NCBI GenBank assembly: GCA_017618015.1
Contig: JAFZVC010000006.1
Span: 1-57,123, forward strand
DNA from: Spirochaetaceae bacterium
GTDB lineage: Bacteria; Spirochaetota; Spirochaetia; Treponematales; Treponemataceae
DNA: 57,123 nucleotides
Direction of reading: 5' to 3'
Below, piece by piece: positions 1 to 10,661 of the stretch. Position 1 is the first letter of the stretch. Every line of letters starts with the position of its first letter. The position numbers and the translations under genes are program-made. The notes beneath the pieces are model-generated. The model was not told the origin of the DNA and did not search any database. It worked only from the letters and a program-made list of their open reading frames with translations.

Positions 1-522
1 CGCGCCGCCGGCAAGTTCCGGCTCATAAAGCCTGGAGCCCGGCGAATACGGAATATTGCTGCAAAAATCAGCATAAACAGCCTGAACCGTCCCGATTTCG
101 CCGCTTTTTATCATCCGCAAAGTCTCTAAATAACCCGGCTGAAGGCGCGTCCAACGCGCTTCCATAAAAAACATCCCGGTCTGCTTTGAAACTTCAAGCA
201 CTTCGCGAAGCTGCGCCACATTCACGGCCGCCGGCTTTTCGCACAAAACAGCCTTGCCTGCTTTCATTGCTTTTATAGAAAGCTCCGCATGATTCATGTG
301 CGGAGTCGCTATATAAATTACATCGATTTTTCTGTCTGCCAAAAGCTCATCATAGCTTCCGTAGGCAACCGGAATATCCCACTTTTCCGCGAAAACCTTT
401 GCCTTATCTATTGAACGTGCCGCGCACGCATAAAGAGCCGCTCCCTCCGTTTTTTTCACAGCCGGAGCAAGACACGACGCGATATTACCGGTTCCAATGA
501 AACCCCAATTAATTGTTTCCAT
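1..522 (-). CDS. Gfo/Idh/MocA family oxidoreductase, 3' end cut by window edge
   Basis: The first 174 codons of an NAD(P)-dependent sugar or polyol dehydrogenase are present; the C-terminal substrate domain lies outside the window. The translation opens METINWGFIGTGNIA, a Rossmann dinucleotide-binding loop (GTGNIA, about residues 10-15). It continues with the family signature region reading IYIATPHMNHAE, then the EKP motif in LCEKPAA, whose Lys is usually catalytic, and the EARWTR segment typical of the trans-dihydrodiol/glucose-fructose dehydrogenase-like branch. Substrate cannot be told. No Shine-Dalgarno precedes the ATG at 522. Instead TTGAAA-N17-TAAATT ends 7 nt before it, so translation is probably leaderless. 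It diverges from groEL across a repeat-rich gap. Confidence 0.9.
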   Translation of the reverse strand, partial: METINWGFIGTGNIASCLAPAVKKTEGAALYACAARSIDKAKVFAEKWDIPVAYGSYDELLADRKIDVIYIATPHMNHAELSIKAMKAGKAVLCEKPAAVNVAQLREVLEVSKQTGMFFMEARWTRLQPGYLETLRMIKSGEIGTVQAVYADFCSNIPYSPGSRLYEPELAGGA

Positions 523-529
523 AAGAAAT

Positions 530-558
530 AATTTAACATTCTAAGCCGGATTTTTCAA
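530..558 (-). promoter_or_regulatory. Promoter of Gfo/Idh gene, leaderless geometry
   Basis: On the minus strand TTGAAA (558-553) is followed after 17 nt by TAAATT (535-530). The ATG at 522 begins 7 nt after the -10, where transcription should start. No ribosome-binding site is present. Confidence 0.6.
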
Positions 559-581
559 TTATTTATACGGACGGATTATAT

Positions 582-712
582 GGGCGTGCGGCGCAACCTG
601 TCGGTTGCGCCGTCGGGCTTTCTGGGGTTTCGCGCTAACCGCGCTTCATTCGCAGTCAGCAAGCTGACCGCGAACAGCACTAACGTGCTGCCCCTACAAT
701 CCCTCACGCGTT
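582..712 (+). repeat. Mosaic hairpin repeat, copy A
   Basis: Non-coding structured element filling most of the gap before groEL. It begins GGGCGTGC, then a 9-bp hairpin (590-598 with 603-611), the linker GTCGGGCTTT, a second hairpin (GTCAGC with GCTGAC, 655-668), a third (CAGCAC-TAAC-GTGCTG, 675-690) and the terminal module CTACAATCCCTCACGCG. The same linkers with different stems occur near 26.0, 27.7 and 34.3 kb. The 61-codon open frame across it is a by-product of the GC-rich palindromes. Confidence 0.7.
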
Positions 713-739
713 CCCAAACACAAAAACTTCGCAAAAAAC

Positions 740-2489
<1,750 letters not shown>

Positions 2490-2562
2490 TAGAAGGGCGG
2501 GGAAAGACAAAACTCCCAAGTTTTTTCATTTCCCCGCGCCCCTAACTTTTTCAGGGAACAAC

Positions 2563-2607
2563 AAAAGCAGCTTGTGCGACGATTTGTGCGCATGGGCTGC
2601 TTTTTTT
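2563..2607. terminator. Bidirectional terminator between groEL and GH3 gene
   Basis: AAAAGCAGC (2563-2571) pairs with GCTGCTTTT (2596-2604), followed by a T run. The A run on the other side lets the same stem end the convergent GH3 transcript whose stop codon is at 2611. Confidence 0.85.
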
Positions 2608-2610
2608 ATC

Positions 2611-5121
2611 TCAGCGGTTCGCCCTTCTTACAATAAACCGAAGGAATTTCGCCGACAACGCGCCGTTGCTCGTGCTTATAAGGCTTTCAAGCGGATTTTC
2701 CTTCACTCCCTGAATTACAATCTTTACAGACGGATCATCTTTCGGCTTACCTCTGTTCATAAAATAGAGGACTCTTTCAAGCAGCCAGAAGAACGCGCGT
2801 ACAAACCGCGATTTTTCCATCATCATTTCTAGGCTGCTTTCCAAAGAGAACTCCCCTTTTTGCGGAGCCTTATGAACGGGTATCGTTCTGCCGCCATCAA
2901 AGCCGAGGCTGTAAAGCTTTTCAAACTCTTCGCGAGGCACGTCGAAATGCGGGCATTTCCCGTTACCGTTTGCCGCAACGCCCTCTGCGCCGGACGAATT
3001 TTCCGATGCCGCACGCGGGAAATACGACGGAAACTCTTCTTTTTGTGACGGCAGCGTAACACCGCCCACATGAACCGTCGCCTGTAACCTGATGTCTTTA
3101 ACAGACGCGGCTACCGCAATCGTGTAGTCGCCGTCCGGCACGACAAAATCGTGTTTTTCAGTGCTGTATATGCTGAAACTCCGCTTGTCCAAAGAAAGCT
3201 CCACCCGTTTTGACTCACCGGGTGCAAGCTCCGCTTTTGCAAAGCCCTTAAGCTCTATCTTTGAGCGGATTATCCCGGTTTCGGGCGGAATCACGTAGAT
3301 TTGCACCGTTTCTTTGCCAGCGACATTTCCCGTATTTTTTACAGTAAGCGAAACCGCAACATTTCCGTCCGCGTCCGGCTCAGACACTTTAAGGTCAGAG
3401 TATTCAAACGTCGTGTATGAAAGCCCGAAACCGAACTCGAACTGGACAGGAACGCCGAAAGTCTCGTAATACCTGTAGCCTGTGAAAATGCTTTCGCGGT
3501 ACTCAACGGTGTCGGTTTCTTTCGCAAACCACTGGGCACAAGGCACGTCTTTGGCGGCAAGGGGAAATGTCTCGACAAGCTTTCCTGACGGGTTTTCGCC
3601 GCCGGTGACAAGCTCCGCGCACGCTTCCGCGCTTGCTTCTCCGGCAAGATACATGTGCAATATGGCTTTTACGTCGTTTGCAAACGGCATTACAATTGGC
3701 GAGCCGCTGAACGTAACGGCAGCAACAGATGCACCAGTATTTATAACGCGGGTAATCAGCGCGGACTGCTCCTGTGGGATATCAAGACATTCGCGGTCAA
3801 AGCCCTCGCCTTCGAACCTGTCCGTTAAACCGCAGAAAAACAAAACAGGGATTTTTCCGGCGGCTGCTTTTTTTGCAAGCTTTTCGGCGTCGGCAGCAAG
3901 TTTTTCCGCCTGCGCAACAGCTTTTTTTGCTCTGGCAAGCTCTTCTGAATAGCCCTGCTCGTAAAGAACCGTGAAACCTTTCGCTTCAAAAGCCTTTATT
4001 GCGTCAGTTATGGGGTTCGTCGTGATGTGGCTGCTGCCGCCGCCCTGGAAGCGTATATTTTTAGCCATCTCCCCGATTATCGCGATTGTGCGGGAAGGCG
4101 TTTCCTCCAAGCGAATTGGGAACATCCCGTCATTTTTAAGCAATACGGCAGAATCGCACGCCGCTTTTTTCGCAATTTCGTGTGCTTTTTTGAAAAGCTC
4201 TGGCGATATTCCATCGTTCTTACTATGTAAATCGCGATTGCCATTCACACTGTTTTCCGCGCCATCCGGCTTAAGCCGCTCAATCAGATTAAGTATATTC
4301 TCAACAGCCCTGTCTATATCAGCCTCGGTAATTCTTCCTTCAGCAAGAGCCTCCTTAAGCTCATCCGTGTGAAAGCCACCAGAATCAGGCATTGCTAAAT
4401 CGAGCCCGCCTTTTATGCACTCCGTAATATTTATTGCCGCTCCCCAATCAGAAACGACCGCGCCCTTGAATCCCCATTCATCCCTAAGGATTTCCTGCAA
4501 AAGGCGGCGGCTTCGGCTTACGTACTCGCCGTTCAGCTTGTTGTATGACTCCATGACCGTCGCCGGGGCGGACTGTTTTACGGTCTTTTCAAACGCATAC
4601 AGATAAATCTCGCGCAAAGCACGCTCATCAATTATGCTGTCGGAAGTTTGCCTTCGTTTTTCCTGACTGTTCGCCGCAAAGTGCTTTATGGAAGCCCCCC
4701 TACCCGTGCTTTGCAAACCGTTCACATAGCTTGCCGCAAGCTCACCCGAAAGATACGGATCCTCTGAAAAATACTCGAAATTCCGTCCGCACAGCGGCGA
4801 GCGTTTTATGTTCAATCCACAGCCAAGAACGATATCAACGTTCTCTGCGACGGCTTCCTCGCCTATCGTTTTCGCCACGAGCGCAATTGTTTCGCGGTTC
4901 CAGCTGGAAGCAAGACAGCTTGCTGTCGGAAAACACGTAGAGACTTTGCTTTTGTTAATGTCGCTGTAGCTTTCTTCATCCTGCTTTCGAAGTCCATGCG
5001 GACCATCGCTCATTTTCAGAACAGGAAGCTTGCCGTTCGCGTCGAACGTAGCCCAGCTTCCGACTCCGTTCAAAAGCCGGATTTTTTCATCGATTGTAAG
5101 ATTATTCAGGGTGGTTTTCAT
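2611..5121 (-). CDS. GH3 beta-glucosidase, cytoplasmic
   Basis: An 836-residue exo-acting glycosidase that removes terminal beta-glucosyl (or related) residues from oligosaccharides. No signal peptide is seen, so it probably acts on imported sugars. Order: GH3 N-terminal barrel (about 1-290) with GRNFEYFSEDP (112-122), KHFAAN (146-151) and the nucleophile Asp225 in VVSDWGA; GH3 C-terminal domain (about 330-560); fibronectin-III-like domain (about 590-720) after FGFGLSYTTF; and a 70-residue basic tail seen in many clostridial and treponemal GH3 enzymes. No Shine-Dalgarno; TATAAT ends 7 nt before the ATG. Exact substrate is not resolvable from sequence. Confidence 0.95.
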   Translation of the reverse strand: MKTTLNNLTIDEKIRLLNGVGSWATFDANGKLPVLKMSDGPHGLRKQDEESYSDINKSKVSTCFPTASCLASSWNRETIALVAKTIGEEAVAENVDIVLGCGLNIKRSPLCGRNFEYFSEDPYLSGELAASYVNGLQSTGRGASIKHFAANSQEKRRQTSDSIIDERALREIYLYAFEKTVKQSAPATVMESYNKLNGEYVSRSRRLLQEILRDEWGFKGAVVSDWGAAINITECIKGGLDLAMPDSGGFHTDELKEALAEGRITEADIDRAVENILNLIERLKPDGAENSVNGNRDLHSKNDGISPELFKKAHEIAKKAACDSAVLLKNDGMFPIRLEETPSRTIAIIGEMAKNIRFQGGGSSHITTNPITDAIKAFEAKGFTVLYEQGYSEELARAKKAVAQAEKLAADAEKLAKKAAAGKIPVLFFCGLTDRFEGEGFDRECLDIPQEQSALITRVINTGASVAAVTFSGSPIVMPFANDVKAILHMYLAGEASAEACAELVTGGENPSGKLVETFPLAAKDVPCAQWFAKETDTVEYRESIFTGYRYYETFGVPVQFEFGFGLSYTTFEYSDLKVSEPDADGNVAVSLTVKNTGNVAGKETVQIYVIPPETGIIRSKIELKGFAKAELAPGESKRVELSLDKRSFSIYSTEKHDFVVPDGDYTIAVAASVKDIRLQATVHVGGVTLPSQKEEFPSYFPRAASENSSGAEGVAANGNGKCPHFDVPREEFEKLYSLGFDGGRTIPVHKAPQKGEFSLESSLEMMMEKSRFVRAFFWLLERVLYFMNRGKPKDDPSVKIVIQGVKENPLESLISTSNGALSAKFLRFIVRRANR

Positions 5122-5156
5122 GGGGTGAATTATACCACACTTTTTTCATGGGGTGA
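5115..5156 (-). promoter_or_regulatory. GH3 start region: TATAAT 7 nt before ATG and 14-bp direct repeat
   Basis: TATAAT on the minus strand (5134-5129) lies 7 nt before the ATG, with no recognisable Shine-Dalgarno; the -35 is weak. TTTTCATGGGGTGA occurs twice (5115-5128 and 5143-5156), 28 bp apart and flanking the -10, so it could be an operator or a small duplication. Confidence 0.4.
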
Positions 5157-5168
5157 TGCTTGATGGCA

Positions 5169-5204
5169 TAAAAAAATCCCTGCACAACAAAAGTCATGCA
5201 GGGA
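5169..5204 (-). terminator. Terminator of the PutP symporter gene
   Basis: TCCCTGCA (5177-5184) pairs with TGCAGGGA (5197-5204). On the minus strand the stem is followed by a T run, 29 nt after the symporter stop codon. Confidence 0.85.
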
Positions 5205-5232
5205 ACTTTGAATCGCGCGAATCTCGCGAAGA

Positions 5233-6759
5233 TTAGTCTTCCATCGCCTTGTATTCGTCGAATGTTTTCAACATCTCTGGGCTCCTGTTCTTATCGAGCA
5301 ATGAAACAACGATTGTCACGACAAGACAAATGATGAACGCAGGGAGAATCTCGTACAAGTCGAAAAGACCACCAGAAAGGTTGTGCCAAACTACGACTGT
5401 TACACCACCGCAGATAAGACCAGCGATAGCGCCCTTGTTTGTCGTTCCTTTCCAGAACAGAGCGAGGATGATAAGCGGACCGAATGTACCGCCGAAACCT
5501 GCCCATGCGTAAGAAACAAGACCGAATACAGAACTGTTCGGATCGAGTGAAAGCAGGAACGCAATAGCCGCGATAACAAGAACCGTAATACGGCTTACAA
5601 GAAGAACTGTCTTATCTTCAGCATCCTTTTTGATGATGTTCTTGAAGATATCCTGACCAACGGCTGAAGATGCCGCAAGAAGCTGGCTGTCTGCCGTTGA
5701 CATGGCCGCTGCAAGAATACCGCAGAGGAAGATACCGCCAATGAAAGCCGGATACATGTTAACCATTGTGACGCTGAAAACTGTCTCTGCATCACCACCC
5801 TCACCGTTAAGGATAATGCCTTTGCTTGCGAGGTAGGCTGTTCCGAGTGCACCAATTGCGATTGCGCCTATGTAAGAAATAATCATCCAGATAATTCCGA
5901 CGCGGCGTGCTTTTTTAATCTCTTTATTGGAGCGGATACCCATAAAGCGGATGATGATGTGCGGCATTCCGAAGTAACCGAGTCCCCAAGCAAGTGCTGA
6001 AATCGCTGATTTCACGCTGAAAGACTGGTTGCCGAAGAAAGAATTCTTCATTGACTCACCGAAGTTGCCGTTAAGCGCATTCTGAGAGAACTCTGAAACC
6101 TTGCGAACAGCTTCTGCAGGACTGCCGAGAGCAAAAACGATGATTACTGATGAAATGATGAACGCTATGAAAATGAGCGAGCCCTGAAGGAAGTCTGTCG
6201 TACATACAGCCGTAAAACCACCCATAATCGTATACGAAAGAATAATAATCATACCGATAAGGAGTCCTACGTAGTAGTTAATGCCGAATACCGAGTTAAA
6301 AAGCTTGGCACAAGCGACAAAACCGGATGCCGTGTAGATTGTGAAGAACAGAACAATAAAAATTACAGATACAATTGAAAGAATCTTTGTCTTGTCATTG
6401 AATCGGTTCGTAAGGAATTCAGGAATCGTGATTGAGTTTCCGTATGCTACAGAGCACTTGCGGAGAGGTTTCGCGATTATAAGCCAAGCAAGATACGTTC
6501 CGACTATAAGACCAATAGCCGTCCAGAATGTCTCTTTGAAACCGCCCAAATAGCAAAGTCCAGGAAGTCCCATAAGAAGCCATGCGGATGAGTCAGAAGC
6601 TTCCGCGCTTAACGCCGTGATCCACGGTCCCATTTTACGTCCACCAAGGAAGAAGTCGGACGCGCTGTTGTTCTTTTTTGCCGTTCTAAGTCCTACAACA
6701 ATCATAAGACCGAGGTACAGGACGAACGCGGCAATTTGAGAAATCATTTTTGAATTCAA
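5233..6759 (-). CDS. putP: Sodium/proline symporter, PutP family (SSF)
   Basis: A 508-residue inner-membrane Na+/solute symporter with about 13 transmembrane helices. Similarity to E. coli PutP runs the whole length: EASDSSAWLLMGLPG in helix II (Na+ site Asp), FFTIYTASGFVACAKLF, WGLGYFGMPHIIIRFMG, AAAMSTADSQLLAASSA (Ser-Thr Na+ site) and LVSYAWAGFGGTFGP. Proline is therefore the likely substrate, though SSF paralogues take other solutes. The start is supported by AAGGAGAT at 6766-6773 region. It has its own promoter and terminator, so it is monocistronic. Confidence 0.93.
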   Translation of the reverse strand: MNSKMISQIAAFVLYLGLMIVVGLRTAKKNNSASDFFLGGRKMGPWITALSAEASDSSAWLLMGLPGLCYLGGFKETFWTAIGLIVGTYLAWLIIAKPLRKCSVAYGNSITIPEFLTNRFNDKTKILSIVSVIFIVLFFTIYTASGFVACAKLFNSVFGINYYVGLLIGMIIILSYTIMGGFTAVCTTDFLQGSLIFIAFIISSVIIVFALGSPAEAVRKVSEFSQNALNGNFGESMKNSFFGNQSFSVKSAISALAWGLGYFGMPHIIIRFMGIRSNKEIKKARRVGIIWMIISYIGAIAIGALGTAYLASKGIILNGEGGDAETVFSVTMVNMYPAFIGGIFLCGILAAAMSTADSQLLAASSAVGQDIFKNIIKKDAEDKTVLLVSRITVLVIAAIAFLLSLDPNSSVFGLVSYAWAGFGGTFGPLIILALFWKGTTNKGAIAGLICGGVTVVVWHNLSGGLFDLYEILPAFIICLVVTIVVSLLDKNRSPEMLKTFDEYKAMED

Positions 6760-6797
6760 CTGTATCTCCTTAAGTATAGTTTAAGTAACGTATGTTT

Positions 6798-6826
6798 AGT
6801 GTAACAGCTGATATTAGAATCGTCAA
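6798..6826 (-). promoter_or_regulatory. putP promoter
   Basis: TTGACG (6826-6821), 17-nt spacer, TACACT (6803-6798) on the minus strand, about 40 nt before the symporter start, which has a normal Shine-Dalgarno leader. Confidence 0.65.
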
Positions 6827-6859
6827 CGGTTGTGTATAGATTTGTAGAAACAAAATGGG

Positions 6860-6882
6860 CTCCAATCCTTCACGCGAATTTC
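6860..6882 (+). repeat. Fragment of the mosaic repeat terminal module
   Basis: CTCCAATCCTTCACGCGAAT resembles the end module of copies A and C (CTACAATCCCTCACGCG) with two or three changes. It sits just past the GNAT stop codon without the hairpins. Confidence 0.45.
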
Positions 6883-6893
6883 TCTCAATTATT

Positions 6894-7808
6894 TTAATAA
6901 TAGATAATCTCGAATGGTTTATCTGGCACAAAACCTGCTTTTTTATATGCTTTTTGCGCGGGAATGTTCTCATCTTTTACGAAAAGAGCCGTCTGCTTTC
7001 CCATTTCCGCATTTTTTAACGCAAGATGCTGTGCTAAAAACGCCGCGCAGCCTTTTCCCCGGTGTCTAGGAACGGTATAAACGCCCCCCATCTGATACCA
7101 GTTTTGCCCTCGCGCGTTCGTTCCGGCCTTTGCAACGGCTCTTGGAGCAGTATTTGCTTCATTCTTTTCAAAAAGCGCGTAAATTATCTGCTCACGCAAA
7201 AACTTCCGCATTGTAAGGCGGCTTACCGCTTCATCAAAGTCGGCCTTATCAACTAGGACTTCGTCAAGTTCGTAGCCCATTTGAAGCGGGACAAGCTCAT
7301 TAAGCTGCGATATTCCGCATTTTACAAGCTCCATTTCTGCCGGCGGCAGCAGTTTTTCTGCGTTCCCAACGAAATGCATTAGCATATAATTGCGTGTTTG
7401 CCGCCGTCGCTTTTTTATAACAGATGCAATAAGTTCAGAGCCTTGTTTTTCGCCAAGAACGCAAAATACTTCATCTTGCGGAATTTCGGCGGCAAGAAGC
7501 TCGCAAAACTCAGCTTTTTCTGCATCAGAAGTGAACCTTAGACAGTGAAGGAACTGCCCTCCTTCCGAAAACGACACAACGCCTTTAATCGGGGTGTCTG
7601 TTGGGTTCTGCACATCGCGGAAAAGCCATATCTTGTATTTTGCTGCCGCCGGCATACTGTACTGCACCGTGCTACAATCAGCGTCGGAATCAGTCTGACA
7701 ATAGTTGAAAAACAAACTAGAAAGCGTTATGTTCTCTTGCTCGGTTTGCGTAATAAACTTCACTGCATCAAAAAGCGAATCGTCATCGAGCTCCGACATC
7801 TGCAGCAT
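6894..7808 (-). CDS. GNAT family N-acetyltransferase
   Basis: A 304-residue protein whose last 90 residues form a GNAT fold: GGVYTVPRHRGKGCAAFLAQ is the acetyl-CoA pyrophosphate-binding signature (R/Q-x-x-G-x-G/A), followed by FVKDENIPAQKAYKKAGF. The N-terminal 200 residues are unassigned. The start codon overlaps the stop of the upstream NagZ-like gene (ATGA at 7805-7808), so the two are translationally coupled. Being last in a trxB - nagZ - GNAT operon, it might modify amino sugars or peptides from murein turnover, but this is inference from position only. Confidence 0.8.
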   Translation of the reverse strand: MLQMSELDDDSLFDAVKFITQTEQENITLSSLFFNYCQTDSDADCSTVQYSMPAAAKYKIWLFRDVQNPTDTPIKGVVSFSEGGQFLHCLRFTSDAEKAEFCELLAAEIPQDEVFCVLGEKQGSELIASVIKKRRRQTRNYMLMHFVGNAEKLLPPAEMELVKCGISQLNELVPLQMGYELDEVLVDKADFDEAVSRLTMRKFLREQIIYALFEKNEANTAPRAVAKAGTNARGQNWYQMGGVYTVPRHRGKGCAAFLAQHLALKNAEMGKQTALFVKDENIPAQKAYKKAGFVPDKPFEIIYY

Positions 7809-9595
7809 CAGTTTTTCTCCGGAATAGTAAGCGGAATTTTGCCGAGCAACGGTATTTCACCCGAAAGCACTGCCGCAACAGCTTTGAACGAGTAATCGGA
7901 ATAGCTGTACGCAAAAAGTATCGTATCTGCCCAGTCCAAATCGATTACAAAGTTCGGTGAAAGAATAGAAATGATTATAATTTTTTTGCCGCTGTTCTTA
8001 AGAGAATTCGCAAGAGCGGCTGTTTCGTTGTTATACACTATGATAATCGCGGTGTCGTATCTGCTGACCCGGCGCGGAAGTTCCTCCAGATAATTCAAGA
8101 ACTGATCGTTGTCCATAGCATAGCTGTAATAATAAAGATCAGCATTTCTATACCGCTTTTTCAATTCGTTCTGGTACGTAATGAACGGTCCCGCAATAAG
8201 GACACGCTCGTTCATCGCAACTTCGGGCGTATATGGGAAAGACTCGCCTTTGTAAAGGCTGATTGAGCGGCATGCCTGCTCCAAGAAAAACTTTTGTCCT
8301 TCCGGATCAGGAATAAGCTCGTCAAGTTTGTCTGGATCGGGGAAAAGCGGAGCCGCGTTACCGGACTTAAAATACTTGAGTTTCTCTTTTAATATGCGGA
8401 CCGTCGCCTTTTTTACGCAATCCCGGAACTCCTCGTCAGACTGCATGAGAGGATAGTTATTGCGCCATATCGCATTGTTCATTTCCGGTGTGTCCGAAAA
8501 GATGATTATGTCATTCCCGGCTTTTATCGCCATGCGCACCGCGAGCGAAACTCCACCGGCAAAGGTCGTGGCTCCGTTCATGTACATATCGTCTGTTATT
8601 ACAAGACCATCGTAGCCAAGTTCGTCGCGCAAAATATCTATTATATAATGCCGTGAAAGAGATGCCGGCGTTCCATCAGGCTCTATCTGCGGGAAAGAAA
8701 GGTGTCCGCTCATAATCGCCGGGAACCCTGCTTTTATTATTGCTTTGAACGGGACAAGCTCCCTGTTGTAAAAGGTTTCTTTTGAAATATTTATTATAGG
8801 AAGTTTTCCGTGAGAGTCCGCGTCCGTGTCGCCATGACCGGGAAAATGCTTTGCTGTCGGGATAACTCCGGCATCGAACATACCCTGCGAAAAGGAAACG
8901 CCCATTTCACCTACGTATTCCGGGTTTTCACCGAACGAACGAGGTCCGATTACAGTTGATTTTATAGAAGAATATATATCCACAATCGGAGCGAAGTTCA
9001 TGTTTATTCCGAGCGCATTAAGTTCGCGGCCGATGTAGTAGCCGGAGTAATAAGCGTCGTAAGGATAACCCGATGCACCTATGGCTAGATTACCGGGAGT
9101 ATCGCTCATCTCGCCTTTTACGTGCCTGATCCATCCGCCTTCCTGGTCGGTCGCGACGAAAAGCGGAATCTTGAACCGGCACTCAACCGACTTTTGCTGC
9201 AGCGACGCTACCGACTCCGCCACCTTGTAGATATTGTCCGTGTTCCAGCCGTAAAGCTTTACGCTGCCTATGCCACGCTCCGTTATCCACTGGTATAAAG
9301 AGCTGGAAGGCTCCGCGCCTGCCCAGCCGAACATAAGCACTTGCGCAAAAAGCTCCTCATCCGTCATTCTGTTTGCAATTGCGTTTGCAAGCTCTTCGTC
9401 AGGGTAGTCGCTCCAAAAGTTAAGGTCAGCGGGGTAACCGTCGCTGAAAACATCCGCGGAGTCGCCTGGCAGAATACTTTCGCCCGCCGAACTCTGCGCC
9501 GTCGCAACGAATGCACCGAAAACACATACGCCCAAAAAGACGACAAATGCGGAAAGTTTCACCCAAAATGCCAGATTAGGAGCTGAGCGTTCCAT
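7808..9595 (-). CDS. GH3 beta-N-acetylhexosaminidase, NagZ-like, membrane-anchored
   Basis: A 595-residue GH3 enzyme of the NagZ branch, which removes N-acetylglucosamine from muropeptides or chitooligosaccharides. The branch signature KHFPGHGDTDADSHGKLP (249-266) includes the Asp260-x-His262 dyad used as general acid/base, and LVITDDMYMNG (331-341) holds the nucleophile Asp335. A hydrophobic segment at residues 11-32 (signal peptide or anchor) puts the enzyme outside the cytoplasm, unlike cytosolic E. coli NagZ. The C-terminal domain (about 400-595) is longer than in E. coli NagZ, as in Gram-positive forms. The ATG lies immediately next to the trxB stop and the stop overlaps the GNAT start, giving a tight operon. 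Confidence 0.93.
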   Translation of the reverse strand: MERSAPNLAFWVKLSAFVVFLGVCVFGAFVATAQSSAGESILPGDSADVFSDGYPADLNFWSDYPDEELANAIANRMTDEELFAQVLMFGWAGAEPSSSLYQWITERGIGSVKLYGWNTDNIYKVAESVASLQQKSVECRFKIPLFVATDQEGGWIRHVKGEMSDTPGNLAIGASGYPYDAYYSGYYIGRELNALGINMNFAPIVDIYSSIKSTVIGPRSFGENPEYVGEMGVSFSQGMFDAGVIPTAKHFPGHGDTDADSHGKLPIINISKETFYNRELVPFKAIIKAGFPAIMSGHLSFPQIEPDGTPASLSRHYIIDILRDELGYDGLVITDDMYMNGATTFAGGVSLAVRMAIKAGNDIIIFSDTPEMNNAIWRNNYPLMQSDEEFRDCVKKATVRILKEKLKYFKSGNAAPLFPDPDKLDELIPDPEGQKFFLEQACRSISLYKGESFPYTPEVAMNERVLIAGPFITYQNELKKRYRNADLYYYSYAMDNDQFLNYLEELPRRVSRYDTAIIIVYNNETAALANSLKNSGKKIIIISILSPNFVIDLDWADTILFAYSYSDYSFKAVAAVLSGEIPLLGKIPLTIPEKN

Positions 9596-10540
9596 TTATT
9601 TGTATACTTCCCCGTTCATGGCACGTATGTACTGTCCTGCGCTGTCCGCGGCAATCGCGCCGTCCGCTGTCGCCGTCACAACCTGACGGAAGCTCTTTGA
9701 ACGGATATCTCCAGCGCAATAAAGACCTTTTATGGGGGTTTCCATCTTTTCGTTCGTCACAATATAGCCGCCCGCGTCCTTTGGAAGCATCTCCACAAGG
9801 TCGGAGCGCGGCACCATACCGACAAAAATGAACACACCGTCGGCTCCAATTTCAGAAATCTCGCCTGTCTGCGTGTTTTCCACGACGACAGCCTCAACCT
9901 TAGCAGAGCCTTTTATTTCCTTGACGACGGTGTTAAACACTTTCTTCACGCCTTCATTCGCCAGAATCCGCTCTGCAACGGCTTTTTGCGCCCGGAAACT
10001 CGCCTTTCTATGGATTATCGTAACGTCACTGCTCAGCGTAGAAAGATACATGGCTTCGTCACAAGCCGCGTCTCCGCCACCAATAACGATTATGCGCTTT
10101 TTGCGGAAAAACGGACCGTCGCACGTAGCGCAGTACGAAACACCGCGTCCGGCAAGCTCTTCCTCGCCGGGGATGCCCAGTTTCCGGGGCTCGGCACCAG
10201 TCGCAATAAGCACTGTTTTGCTTTTGAAAGTCTCGCTGTCCGATTTCAGCGTGAATATATCACCAATTTTATCTATAGAGTTTATGGATGCCATGCGGAA
10301 AGTTGCCCCAAAAGAAACAGCCTGCTCCTTCATTGCATCAAGAAAATCTGCGCCGGAAACTGCGGGAAAAACTCCGGGATAGTTTTCAAGTTTATTGATG
10401 TTAAAAGCCTGACTTGACTCACCATTTTCTATTACAAGCACTTTGAGCGCGGCTCTTGCGCCGTACTGCGCGGCAGAAAGCCCGGCAGGACCGGCTCCCA
10501 AAATTATCATATCGAATGAATTTGATTCAGATGTGTTCAT
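9596..10540 (-). CDS. trxB: Thioredoxin-disulfide reductase
   Basis: NADPH-dependent flavoenzyme that reduces thioredoxin; 314 residues from the start chosen here. FAD-binding ILGAGPAGLSAAQ near residues 13-25, redox-active C-A-T-C (137-140) in SYCATCDG, NADPH loop VIGGGDAACDEA near 153-164 and the C-terminal FAD motif GLYCAGDIR. A longer frame starts 9 nt upstream, but that ATG overlaps TAGAAT, a -10-like hexamer 7 nt before the ATG at 10540. With no Shine-Dalgarno on either, the shorter leaderless start is more likely. First gene of the trxB - nagZ - GNAT operon, which diverges from a lipoprotein. Confidence 0.95.
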   Translation of the reverse strand: MNTSESNSFDMIILGAGPAGLSAAQYGARAALKVLVIENGESSQAFNINKLENYPGVFPAVSGADFLDAMKEQAVSFGATFRMASINSIDKIGDIFTLKSDSETFKSKTVLIATGAEPRKLGIPGEEELAGRGVSYCATCDGPFFRKKRIIVIGGGDAACDEAMYLSTLSSDVTIIHRKASFRAQKAVAERILANEGVKKVFNTVVKEIKGSAKVEAVVVENTQTGEISEIGADGVFIFVGMVPRSDLVEMLPKDAGGYIVTNEKMETPIKGLYCAGDIRSKSFRQVVTATADGAIAADSAGQYIRAMNGEVYK

Positions 10541-10593
10541 AGAAATCATTCTACAAGTTTTTTTTAGGATTTTCTACTATAAAAAAGTTTTAC

Positions 10594-10634
10594 TTGACAG
10601 CTAGTTTTTCATAAACTAGCATTAAATCTATACT
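10594..10634 (+). promoter_or_regulatory. Lipoprotein promoter with hairpin operator
   Basis: TTGACA (10594-10599) is followed directly by a perfect inverted repeat GCTAGTTT-TTCAT-AAACTAGC (10600-10620). TATACT at 10629-10634 is 29 nt from the TTGACA, too far for a standard promoter unless the -10 is TAGCAT at 10617. The palindrome is well placed for a repressor or activator, and lies in the divergent gap shared with trxB. Confidence 0.45.
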
Positions 10635-10661
10635 TACAAACATTTATAGTAGGAGTGCTTT

